A stretch of 64,000 bases of DNA from Atrichornis clamosus (lineage: Eukaryota; Chordata; Aves; Passeriformes; Menuridae). Under the pieces are notes generated by a model, which saw only the letters and a program-made list of their open reading frames with translations, was not told the origin of the DNA and ran no database searches. A program made the position numbers and the translations under genes. Shown piece by piece: positions 1-11,799 of this stretch. How positions within the stretch are numbered: position 1 is the stretch's first letter; every line of letters starts with the position of its first letter. The stretch covers positions 267,608-331,607 of the forward strand of contig WBMZ01002991.1 in the NCBI GenBank assembly GCA_013400975.1, written 5' to 3'.

Positions 1-2704
1 TGCAACAACATCATGTACTTTTGACACCGAGTTGGAGTTGGAACTAAAGACAGTTATAGATATCCTGTAGAATAGCCCACCTGTCCATTAAAAACAGCAT
101 TAGAATGTTAGAAATGGAGCAAATTTACCTTTTTAATAATGAGACTTTAGTTTCATGAATAATATAAAGATTAGGCTGAACCCCAGATACAAGGCCACAT
201 GAAGATCTTCTTGGCATTACAAAGCCTGAAAAGAATAAGCCCTGCAGGTTTGGGCCCATTCTCACTAGGCCTGTTGATTTTGACAAGAATTCCCTCCCCA
301 TCCGTATTTTCAGAAACACTTGAAATGTGACATGGAAACTCAGAGACAACGTATATAAAAATAGTATTTTGCATATGCCTCTAATATGGTGTGTAAAAGC
401 AAGACCATGAAAGTGTCATGAACTTAAAAAATTATTATAATTCATGAAGTCTCTAAACATGGATAAATTCTGCTTCTAGTTGTATTGTTATAATCCAGAA
501 TTGAACCACTGCATATTAGACTTTAAACTTTGTGAGAGCAGATAAAGCTCATCAATTAAAAGTAACTAGGTAACTGAGGACAGAATTAGGTGTGAGAATG
601 GATGTAGAGCTCTTGTTTCCAAAGTACAGTCCTGCTCTCAGGCCTGGCAATGTCCAGAGAGTAGAAGAACCCACATTAGCTTTACAAAACCAGCAGCTGA
701 ATAAACCATCTTTCAGTCACAAAATGTGTAACACTTGGCTTGGTGCAATTTTATATTCAGAAAACTGTTTTGAAATGGCAAATATAAATTCTCTTTAAGC
801 TCATGAGTGGGTAGGCAGCATTACAAGATTTCACATCCAATAAATAACATCAAATCATTTCATAGTTATGCTCTGTGTTAAAAGTCTGTACTTTTCACAA
901 GCCAATTTTTTTTTGTTAAGCTACTAAATATTCTGTAAGCTCTAGCTGGGTAAAATTTCCCAGCATGTGGGGGAGGTTTAAGAACTTCTGGATCAATTCA
1001 CTTGCATGTATGTGCATGCGTGGCATTGCTTGGTTCTGGGCTGTTACCAAACAGCGGGTCTTGATCACAGATACATGCATTTATATAATCTTATGTAAAT
1101 CTTACAGAGACACTATGTAGGACAGAATGGGACATGACTGTAATTATACAGAAATCCCTTTCTGTCTCTGACTGGAAAGGAACTGCTCTATCTTTCTGAA
1201 TCTAAATAAAAGAACTTTTATTCTAAGTGGAGCAAATGTCATAATTTTACTACTTCATAGATAATTATTCTACAAGAGCTTGAAATAAAGGGATCTGGAA
1301 AAAAAATTTAAGTCAGTATTTTCCAATTTAAATATGCACACATTGGTTACTATCTTATTCATTGAATATTGTTCTTTTTTTTTCAATATGGAATCAATTA
1401 AAGGAAGACTGAGATTGGTACGGAAATTCCTCTAAGACAAAACACTAAAGAAGATGGTTTACTAGTTGCCTTCTTTGGTAAGCTATGATTAAGTTTTAGA
1501 TATCAGCAGAATGGACTTTTTTTTGATTTATAGTTTTATTTTCCTCTCTTAACTCAGGAGGCACACAAATTTGTTGTGTAGTTTAATCTGAAAATGTACT
1601 TTAGTTTATTATTATTACTGTGATAGTTTCAAGTGAAAAAAAAATTAAATCTTTGAAAGGAGAAATTTGGATTTTGGGCAAGTTGAAAACATTTGCAAGA
1701 CCTGGATCTCCTTTATATGTATGTATCTCTGTATATACATATATTCAATTTTATATCTATAATGTACCTTTCATATGTGTTACACAGATACATACAGAAA
1801 GTGTGCTTATATATATCCTCACACATTCATACAAAATTATATATATAATTGTAACATTATTTAGATAATTATGTATAGTGACAAAATCACCTTACTACAG
1901 GAATATGCCAAGTATTTTTAAAATCATACATAGGAACTACAAACTAGGCAATAGCTTCAAGACCTCCACCAGATGGTGACCCAAAGAATATTTTAATGAG
2001 GAGATAAAAAGAACAAGCAGGAGAACTAATCTACATTTTAAAATACTCTCAGGAGACTGCAGTGGCAGATAGTAAAAAATAAATATTATTTCTCACTCTC
2101 CAAATTAAACAGTGGAAATCACACCTCAAAATGCTATTTAAAAATAAAGAAGTATAAAATGGGTGAAAAGTAGCCAAAAACAATTCAAAAAAAAGAGGAA
2201 AAAATAGGCTGGAAAAGAATTCTCCCCACATCCACCACCAACTACAAAAGTATAATGATCAATGAAATACCAGTATTTTTAAAAATTCTGTTAGGAAAAT
2301 TATCCAAACACTTTTTTTGGAAGTATCTTTGCTTTTTGAAAGTGAAATCCTCAAAAATAGGCTAGTGAAAAACACTCATAAAATCCCAAACAATAAAAAG
2401 GCATTAAATTATATAAAAGACATGGAAACCAATATATTAACCTCACAGTCTCATGAGAGCTGTCTTAGAGAAATCCACAAATATTAGAAATCACATGTTA
2501 ATGATATTTACTATAACTAAGATGTTACAAATTCCCTTCTATTGTAGTTAAATTATTATTCCAAAACATCTTCATATGCCAAATGGGCCTATATCTAAAG
2601 GATGAAAGACAGCTACTTCTATATTCAGTCTACAAACTGAATATCTAATAGATAAGATAATCTGGGTTTTTTTTCTACATTTCTAATTTAATGGCTTGAC
2701 ATAC
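1..2704 (-). other. ADGRG6 intron downstream of the giant exon (incomplete)
   Basis: Begins at the donor TACA|gtatgt (2704) and runs off the left edge. I looked on the minus strand for the SEA-domain exon expected next (human GIIYRISVV...) and did not see it. The interval is AT-rich with TA-rich microsatellite-like sequence at about 1715-1860. Confidence 0.7.
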
Positions 2705-5700
2705 TGTAGTTGACCTCAGGTTGACACAGGCAGCCCAGCTCAGTGGAGGAGTCACATAAACAAGAAAAAAGGACTGCAGCAGAGCTAGTAAGTTGATTCA
2801 GTGGTGGGTAAGAGGTGCTGTTTTGGCTTGTCGCAGATGGTAACTTGGCCAAGGAATAAACATGGGCTGAAACTGATGACTCATGGTTTGTTACTGAAGA
2901 AACTGGTGTTTGGGACTGCAGGAGAGAGTGATGGATGGCTGCTGCAGCTGTTGTCAGAGTGCCTGTCAGGATGGTCTCTTTGTGCTGAATAAAAACTCTG
3001 CTATATGAAGATGGCAAAGGTACCACCTCATGCATTATTGCAGTTCTCGATGACTTCAAAATAGAAGAGAGATTTGCAAAATGTCCATAATCAGCATTTT
3101 CAAAATCCATGGCATCAGCAGTGATAGTCAGAGGAGACAGTTCTTTGCTCTTGCTAAAGGATCCATATACCTCCCCTTCTGACTCCCATTTAGAAAGCCT
3201 CGGTGTGTTTGTTGATGTCAGAACAGCAAAACCCCTTATGTCTTCATTATTGTCAATGATTTCTTGTTCTACTGCCCAGAGAGAGTATCTTGGACTGTCC
3301 ACTTGATTTTCAATGGAGTTTTGTCCTAAAACAGTTAGATAACTTCTTGATGTTACTGTTGTTGGTAAGCTTAACTCCTCTACATCCCACTGAGGGAGCG
3401 GGCTGGGTGAAATTGTATCAAGATGGTTCTGAAAATTTTGTGGGAGTGGAGGCGTGGAGTAGCTGTTAGGAGGTACACTGGCTCTGAATGTTGAGTCTGA
3501 ATGAAGAAGCTGCCTTAATTCCAAAGACAATGTCATTGGAAGGAAGTCAGAACTCACTGAACTGGTGTTTTTAAAAAAAACACCTGCATCTTTTTTAACT
3601 TTACTTCTTGCTTTATCAATAGTATTTGTTATAGCACCATTCTCATGAAGACTCTGGGACAGTGGTGTTCCATGTGTTCTTGTACCGCTTATCAAACCCT
3701 TAATTCTCCAAGGAATCTGAGTCCCAGGTGTACTGATCAAGAAAGGAGCTTGGCTATCCCTTGAACAAGAAGGCTGGGTTCCTGAATGTGTTGGAAAGAC
3801 AGAAACAGCCTGATGCCTCTTGTTTAGGATGGTCGTGTCGATTTGATCTGTTGCTCTGTCAGTTTGAATTTCCATGTGCAAACTATCTGTGGAGTTTTCA
3901 AGTACCTGATCAAAAGGACTTACCTGTACCCATACAGAGGATTGAGTGAAAGGTTCTTCCAGGGAAGGGAAAGGAAAATCAAAATAAAATTCACTGTTGG
4001 AAGTCGCAGTTATATTTGCAAAGTTCATTGTTGACTGCAGTTGTGATACTGTCCTGCCATCGCTTTCTGAAATTCTCTTTGAAATGCCTGGAAAAAATGA
4101 ACTAAAGATTTGTGTTTCCAAAGTTGATAGATGACTAGAAAAATTCATTTCTTCAGCTCTGTTACCTAATAATCCAATGGCAGATGTTTGTTCAGAGATA
4201 TTGTCTGACTTAGCATATGAACTAATGGACAGCAATCCCTCTGTTGGGGTAGAGAGCAGTTCATTAAATGAGAGCCACCAATTTTCTGATGGCTCTCCAG
4301 AAAACACTTGAGATGCTTCTTTCAAATGATGGGAAACAGTCCAGAAACTTGTTGTTAAAGAGGGGGAAATATCTACATATTCTGTTGAAAAATCCAAGTA
4401 ATCTGAGTCCCAGGAATCACCAACTGGATTCGCATTCTCTGGCTCTAATATGGAAAAAGCTGACTCTTCATTTTCATTACTATCAAGAAATGCATCTAAA
4501 TTGTTCTCCAGTAGTCCATTTCTGAGGGTCAAGCTTGGCTTTTGAAAATGTAATGAATGCTGTAAATAATGAGACCAGTAATTACTATTAGATATGAACA
4601 TGCTGTCACTTTTGAAATATGTGTCAGTCAACAGCTGTTGATAAACAGGCAGCGTTGTTACAACATGCTGAAATGATGAGCTTGTCCAGCCTGGTCCCAC
4701 CAGAAATGCTGAAAATGTTAATAGTTCTCTACTGTGTCCTAGGACTGAATTTGTCAGTTGGATGTCAGGCATTAATTTTGTGTATGTTTTTTCCATGTTT
4801 TGAAAAAATCTTGTTGGATTTGCAAGTGGAGTCTCCACAGAGGTTAAATTGGTAATGCCTCCTGAGTGATGTTCCTTAACGTGCATAGATTTTCTAAACT
4901 GAAATGCACTGTTTGCTGTTGGTGTAGAAAATGTTTTCCTTTCAGCATTGCCTTCTACCATTTCCAGGTAAAAATTTTCAGGTGCCAAGTCTAGCAAATC
5001 CAGCAAATCTAACCCACTTTTCTGGAACGGTGATTTCTCCTCTGTAGATGATATAAACAAGCTAGAAAGAGAATGATGTCTGTCTTCTTGAATGTCAGAG
5101 GTGATGTGATGACGAAATACAGTCTCATTCCACCTATTCACAGTCCCCAAGAAATTTGTTGTACGCATGAAATTGTTTGTGTCACTGCTGGAGGATGAAA
5201 TCCACACAGTTTCTTTTTTGTGTTCGTAAGCAGTGGTGCTGCTACTAATGGGAGAGTGGAACACTGGCTCAGAGTCAGAATAACTGAGCCTACTTGCCAA
5301 AGTCGATGCTAGCTCTGCATCAGGATTTCTGCTGTGCAGAAGAGGAACTGCTGCATTCACAGGAGGCTTTGTAACTGCATCTGCTGCATCAGAAGTACCA
5401 TGGAATGGACTTCTAGAATAATTCAAAATATTTCCATTTGGTAACTGATTCTTTGCATTATTATCTAGGTTGATGTTTTCTGTAAAAGGAGCCAAGGTTT
5501 CATTGCTGGTCTCCTCAGAAGAAGCTGATGCGGACAAGGTTGGAAGAAACAAGCTGTATGGGTTTTTTCTCTCTGGGCTCTCATCTGCTGAATTCTTACT
5601 GAAACGCAGAGGCCTTTGCTTCACTGGCCAAATAATCGGGGTTGAGATAATTCCTATGGTTTTGATCCCCTCTATCTTAGATTCTTGCTGCCACTGTGGT

Positions 5701-5776
5701 CGCAAATGGGAAAATTCAGGTGAATTTCTCTTCATTCTGAAGATAACTTTAGCAGGAAGTCTGAATTCCTGCAGGT
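2705..5776 (-). CDS. ADGRG6: Giant 1024-codon mucin-like cassette exon of ADGRG6
   Basis: The minus strand is open from 5776 down to a stop at 2688-2690. The acceptor reads cacacag|AC with a branch-like ccattaac upstream. After the G ending the 84-nt exon it gives GAC and continues DLQEFRLPAKV in frame. The two other nearby AGs (gcag|gaa, ttcag|act) both lead to quick stops. The donor is TACA|gtatgt, phase 1, so the exon is 3072 nt and symmetric. The product is rich in Ser, Thr, Asn and Pro, has about eleven N-X-S/T sequons, one Cys mid-way and four near the end (SCLC...GCLCQ), no transmembrane segment and no domain I recognise. A minimal R-x-x-R site (RPLR) lies near residue 58, and an acidic Tyr cluster (SDYLDFSTEYVD) near residue 455. 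Inferred role: an extended glycosylated extracellular stalk between the pentraxin and SEA/GAIN modules. Both splice sites are off-consensus, suggesting regulated inclusion. Coding status is near certain; isoform use is unproven. Confidence 0.85.
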
Positions 5777-7231
5777 CTGTGTGTAGTAAGCCACATAGTT
5801 AATGGATTAAAGAAAATATATATAACTTAACTCTCTGTTCCTGGCTGGCTGCTCTCGGTCTAAAAATCAACTTACCAAGAGTGGAAAGTGACGCGCATTA
5901 GATGAGTGAAAGTTTAATTTGCTTCTACTGCAAGCAAATTTGGCTTATTTTCATAGTCTTTCTACTTTTTCTTGAGAGTTTCAAAGCTAAAGAAAGGATT
6001 TAATTGTCCAATTTTTATTCATACGAATATTAGTAAGTTTTAGTTCATTCTGTCGTTAAAAAAAATCAGTTAACTGCTCATGGTGAACATAGAGTGAGTG
6101 GCTCCACGAAGAGGAAGTAAACACTACTTGGAAGAAATTTTCAATATTTTCTTTTTACTTCTACAGCTTACTAAATCCAAACAGTCTGGATTCAGATAAA
6201 TTCTTTCACATTGTGTACTGTACTGCCTGATTGCCAATGTACGATAAATGATCTGCCAAGAGAAAAAATACTTCAAGAGTTTTAAATCCTACAGTAATAA
6301 CTGATGAATTGGGGGAAAAAACACCCAAACAAAAAAAAAACCAACCTAAAAACCAAACCACAAACCCCACCCAGATTCTAATTTACTCCGTAGAGTACTC
6401 TGAAAAAATGTTTAAGAAAAAATATCCTTAAGCCTCAGATGAAAATTGCCAACATTTATCTCTGTGTTTAACAACTATCTTTAACAAACTAATAAATATT
6501 TTAGCAGCACTTTACAAGATGATGTTCAGTCTTTAGGAGACAGTGACATCACAGAATTTGAGAAAGCCTCAAAAGAAATCCTGGCTTTATTCCTGTGCTA
6601 ATAATAGGTTCACTTACTACCTTATTTTTTCCCTTAATCTTTCTAAATGAAAAGTAAATGATATCTGATACTGTCAACATTTTCCCTAGTAAAGTCTGAT
6701 CCAGCTCTTCTTTAAGTCAGTGGAAAGATTCTTGTTGACTCAGTGGAAGTGGCTTTGCTCCATAGGAATGGTTCCACTTGGCTCCTGCGCCTGAGGAACG
6801 GCGAGGAGCTAGTGAGGAACAGACAATCCAAGCGCACCACCACCCTGGCTGCACAAGCGGGAGCTGCACAATGTCCGGCAATCTGCACCCTTGAAACACT
6901 TCAATAGCACAGTTCTTTTCAGACTCTGTTCAAAAATCCCTCTCCTTTCCCTTGTTCTTTGCATGGTTAAATGCAACGGGTGACATAAAGTTAGTCCTTT
7001 TCATAGACGAGCCAGGTAAACATGACACAAAGAAACACTGAGTTTGGTTCTGTTCTCATTTGCACCATTCTGACGTGGTTCAGTGAGGTTAGTCCTGATT
7101 TATTCAGTGTAAAGGAGATCAGAACTGAGACATGACCCTTGACATTATCATGGTAGGAAAAACACACCTTAAAATACAATAAATTTGCTTTAGACACAGT
7201 ACAAGGAAAAATGTAACACAGGATTTCTTAC
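5777..7231 (-). other. ADGRG6 intron 6 (before the giant exon)
   Basis: Bounded by donor AATG|gtaagaa (7231) and the weak acceptor cttactacacacag (5777). Contains an A/C-rich low-complexity stretch at about 6305-6373. On the transcript strand this is T/G-rich, and it lies about 530-600 bases upstream of the giant exon's acceptor. Nothing else recognised. Confidence 0.8.
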
Positions 7232-7315
7232 CATTGTTTGGCTTATCGTTTCTATTAGTATCGGGCATGTTAGTGGTGACAGTGGGTGGTGTAGGAGTAG
7301 TAGCATTTACAGTAG
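7232..7315 (-). CDS. ADGRG6: ADGRG6 28-codon Thr/Pro-rich linker exon
   Basis: The acceptor has a strong pyrimidine tract ending ttattaccag|CT, and the donor is AATG|gtaagaa. The exon is 84 nt, phase 1 to 1. With the preceding G it encodes ATVNATTPTPPTVTTNMPDT and on to DKPNN, closely matching the human ADGRG6 linker (ATVNSPSTTPPTVTTNMPVT). The segment lies between the pentraxin and SEA domains, is Thr/Pro-rich and probably O-glycosylated, and has one sequon (NATT). Linker exons here are alternatively spliced in mammals and fish ADGRG6 and affect ectodomain conformation (recalled literature). I am not certain which numbered exon in those papers corresponds to this one. The next exon in this genome is either the giant exon or, if that is skipped, the SEA exon outside the window. 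Confidence 0.95.
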
Positions 7316-10300
7316 CTGGTAATAAAGATGAGAAAGAGGTGAACTTGAATGAAATATGAATGTTAATAAGGTAAGACAAAATGGGAACAATGCATGACAA
7401 TGTAAAATGAAACCATCCACATACAATGCCATAAATGTTAAATAAACACATTATTTTTTCTGTACAAAGTGATGAATAGATATGAACTGAGGCCTCAATC
7501 CTGCAATCTTCACTTGCACTGACTTCAGTGGGAGTTTTGCCCAGTAAATTTTGCAGGATCAGTCCTGCACTCCTTTCATAAACTCAAAATCCTCTTATGA
7601 GAGCCTTAAATCCAAACAGTTGTGCAAAGACCAGAAAATGGACAAGTTCTAAGATACGTGTACTTAGACTGCTGCTTGTGAAAAAATCATTGTCCCCACT
7701 CAAGGACTGAATATGACAAACAAATGAGAAACTAAAACACCCATGTAAGGTTCCAATTAACTCCACTCAACTCCAAACAATGAAGAGAATTGAAATCAGA
7801 CTTGGAACAGGTGAAGTAGAATATATATTTTGAAACTTTCATGCACAAACTCAGCTGTACCGTTCCCACTGACACCAAAAGGAGCAACCCCACAAAACCC
7901 TGGAGAACCAGCTGAACATCTTTCAAAATTAAAGAGAGGAGCCAAAACTGCAAATTTACCCCATGATGGGCCGGGAGGGTACATGTGCTAGAGGAATTCA
8001 AAGATCATGACACTAAATTTTCAATTAATGGTTTGGAAAATAATTTAATCTTGTTCAGTAACTCATTGACAGACTTTTTCTCCTGAAAACCTTTATTTAA
8101 AATCTGAAGGTTGGTGTGGTAAAATCTCCCAGTCTTACACAGTTCTGGAAGATTTTGACCAAGAATCAAACTAGGAAGGTTAAGCAATCGTATTTTGGGC
8201 AATAAATTACATTTTTTATGTTTTGCCGGGTTGATTTATCTAACCTTTTGAGTCCGAAATTCACAAACTTGTCACAGCTTAGGGAGCAGGTTCATGTTCA
8301 GGTTTCAGTGAGGCAAGAAAATTAGGGAAAGAGAAAGAAAAGCCAGATGTTGGAGGAAACACATTCTAACTGGGAAAGTGAACATATAAAGTGACACCCT
8401 GGAATATAATAAAGCCCTTTTTCTGTGAAACTTTAGAGCTACATTGTCTGAGGAACAAGTTACAAGGCTTCTTACAGATTGTGTCTTCCAGCCGATGCTG
8501 TTAAAGGCGGCATCTTCTAATGAACGAAAATATTTACTAAGCATAATGTAGAAATCAGCTCTTTCATCAGACATAGCTGACATAACCTGGCATCCACAAA
8601 CTTTTTTACTGTTGTTATTGCACAACACCCAACAAATAAACAAAGGAATCCAAACTGGCCTCTCAGTTTAGACAAAGTCTGTGTGTTGACGGAAATACAG
8701 ACAGACATCTTTTTATGATTTTCATTATTATGACAATAACAAGGATGGTGCTGAACGGGGTGAATCTGATCTGGTATCTTATTCCAAACTGACAAACTGA
8801 ACACACAGGACACTTTACCAAACACTTTTCAGAGAAGGAAAGAGTACTACCTTAGTGAAAATACTCATAGTCTTTACTGAAGATGTGATTGTCTAAGAAA
8901 TTAAGAAGGCAAGTTTGAAAGGTAGCATCTTTTATTAGAGGCAATATTTACTACTAGACAAGTTAATAAAGCTGGGAAAAAAGATGAGGCTTTTAGAAAA
9001 GCAGGCTTGTTTTGCTGAAAGCATGTCTATTTCTGCAGCCACAGTAGTTGATATTATAAAAGATATTCTCTTCTTTTCATACCATGTCATTTTGATGGAG
9101 GAAAACACATTCCAAAAGAATGTACAAAGATATTTATATGGTGGTTGTATTACCCTTTACGTATAAAAAGACTAATACTGAATAATTGTGGATGCCTCAT
9201 TTACTCAAGCTATTTCAGTAGTAGTATTTAAATCATACTGTGTTTTGTGAATATGATGCCTGAAAACTACTGTTTGAAATCTTATTATGGACATTAGTGG
9301 CATTTCACTTTTCCTGTAGAGACCAGCACAATATGCTCCAAGAACCTGAACCAAATTTACCTCAGGAAAATCTGAGAAAAGTACACTGAAAACTGACAAG
9401 ATCTCTTATTGGCTTTCCAAGTAGAGTGCATTTTCCCTTTTATTTTTAAGCTAAATCTGATTTACTTATAAATATTGGTTTTAAAAGAGTTCTGAGACTT
9501 CTTCTCATATTTTTTTCTCTTCTGTCTCTTTCTTCCAGCATTCAGCTGGAAAAGGGTTACAGAGCTAGACATTTTTGGTGCAGTTGCTGCTGTAATTAAA
9601 GTTTAACATAGCATGACAACACATTATAAGGCCGGTGTTCATGAAGGTACTGTGGAAATGGGCTGATGTTGGTCATGCTAAGCACTTTTTGTGGAACTTC
9701 AGCATCTAAGCAGAACAGTACAAATTAACCATCCCTGCATGTCCACTGATTCACATGACATGGAAATCTGTAGGCTTCACCCATTCCTTTCATTCAGCAG
9801 AGCTGACCTTTTAACACACTTAATTAATTTTTATATGTGATGATTTTTACACTATTAAACCATCACTAAGTGCTGTAGCATGTGTTTCTTTAACTAATAG
9901 CTGCTGAATTTTGCAGTTTGACGTTAATTTTTATACCTGCTAATCTCAAAGTATCTAGCCTCAAAATAGCTTATTGAAAGAAAAAACCACCCGAATAAAA
10001 GCCTGTTCTTTTATTTACATCTGCTTTTTTTTTTTTTTTAATAGATTTAACCACTTCTTATACTATTTAATATTTTACTGTCAAAATGTGCAGGAGGAAA
10101 AGAGGTGGAGAAAGAAATGAAAGCAGTCAATTAATTCAGTTTTGATATAATGGAGACTATTTTGAAAATGTATTATCAAGGGAGTGATCAAATTTTTTCC
10201 ATATATTATATGTACAGGACACCCACACACTTGATGAGACCAAAGAATTCCTTTCCTTGTTATTTTTTATTGCCACTGATCCTTTTAGAAATGATAATAA

Positions 10301-10379
10301 AAAAGAAATGGAATAAAAACCCGAAAAAAAATAAAGATCTCCCAAAGATGAAACTGTGAAAAGGACCTGGTTTTCTTAC
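7316..10379 (-). other. ADGRG6 intron 5
   Basis: Bounded by donor CAAG|gtaagaa (10379) and acceptor ttattaccag (7316). AT-rich, with a T-run at about 10026-10039. No repeat or gene recognised; frames near 7732-8001 and 8305-8825 have no coding features. Confidence 0.85.
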
Positions 10380-10448
10380 CTTGGCAAAGGCTTCCTAGGT
10401 TTGCACAACTGGTTGGTTCAATTGAAGAAGAGGGAATTAGATATGAGC
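10380..10448 (-). CDS. ADGRG6: ADGRG6 23-codon Cys-containing linker exon
   Basis: The acceptor is ttcttcttttaaag|GC and the donor CAAG|gtaagaa. The exon is 69 nt, phase 1 to 1. With the preceding G it encodes GSYLIPSSSIEPTSCANLGS followed by LCQ, matching the human segment [20 protein letters not shown] followed by LCQ. It directly follows the pentraxin exon and carries two cysteines (SC and LC), which could form a small disulphide-stabilised loop at the start of the linker. Length and phase are compatible with in-frame skipping. Confidence 0.95.
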
Positions 10449-11799
10449 CTTTAAAAGAAGAAATCAAATAATTTAGAAAGGGTTAGTTACTGGGCCTAAA
10501 TCTATCATGTCTGAAAATATATTCTATTGTGCAGTGACACATTCCTCTTCCTAATTTCTCTCAGGGGCAAAACTGACACTGTCATTTGCTTATAAGACTT
10601 ACATGTTTTCATTTTCTGTTTCAGCTGAGGGATCCTTGAAAATCCTGCTGACTTGCAAGTTAAAGTCACTTACATATCCTCCCATGGTTTTCTTAGCTTT
10701 CACTAAATAATGTCATGTTAAAGGAATGCAGCTTTTGTATGCTCTGTGAAATGGGTTTAAGCCAAGGGGTCAGTACAGCCATAGGATTTATGCAATTCTC
10801 ATAATAACGTGTCCCTTGGAGTAGCAACTACTCTCTGCTGCTGTAGCACAGGTTACCAACCACACACTTCTGAGTAATCTCCCTGTGACAGACACCAAAC
10901 AGATAAAAGGTGATTAAACTTGTTCCTCTGCCCAGGGCAAGGGTGTGATTAATATTCTGGTATGCATGATTTATAAGCAGATAATGTTATAAGTCTGTAT
11001 CTCTACAGAATTATTCATAACAACAAGAATTACACTTTGATGATCTGGAGACAAAACCAAGGTACATAAGAACTGCTACAGAAAAAGATCTGGTGTAACT
11101 GCATTAATTACACTTTGTGTATCCCAGAGGTTCAGCTGCAGATACAGCTGCCTTTGCACACTGTGTTGAAAATAATGGGGCCATAGAGCTCCGGCAAAAT
11201 GTGAACCTACTATGAGTTTTGCCCTTTTGGCTTTTGCTTTACCATTTCAGAATCACATTGACTCAATGAAGTTCCTCGTGAAGCACACTATCCTTCCGTA
11301 AAATTAAAAAGCCACAACCCATCAGCTTGTAAAGGTAGCTAAGAAAATATTTCCTGTGATACAAGAACAAATGAAGCATGGAGCCTTGACACAGAAATTG
11401 TATCATGCCACAGATACCACTACATGTATTGCTGACAAATATAGAGAAGAATTAAAATGTGATTCTGAACAAATAATGTTCATCAATTTCGTTTTAATGG
11501 ATTAAGAGATAGAGACAAATTCACTTCCTTGGCACACTTCCTATGAACTCCAGAAAGGATGTTCTAAGTAAATGTAGTATCTCCTGCATGAGGTGGGTTC
11601 CCCCCCAAAATTTCCTAATATTAAACAGTCAATATCAACTCTAAGTTTCTGTATCATGGAAAGAGGACCTGAGAGTTGATTGGAAATTCTGTGGGCATTC
11701 ATATTTTCTTCAGTGAGTATTTAAAACAGGATTGTGATTTCATTTGGTGAAATTAAAAAGATCCAATCCAACTTTACAAAACACTTAAGTCAGAAGACG

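Noticed and set aside
1..2704. SEA-domain exon of ADGRG6
   Set aside because: No minus-strand segment resembling the expected SEA sequence with flanking splice sites was found; the exon probably lies outside the window.
2688..5735. Giant frame as an independent intronless gene starting at the Met at 5735
   Set aside because: The frame is open upstream to a splice acceptor at the right phase, there is no signal peptide after that Met, and the matched phase-1 donor before the stop argues for an internal ADGRG6 exon.
2801..5802. Plus-strand frames of 62-110 codons opposite the giant exon
   Set aside because: Antisense shadows of the long minus-strand coding frame; short and mutually inconsistent in frame.
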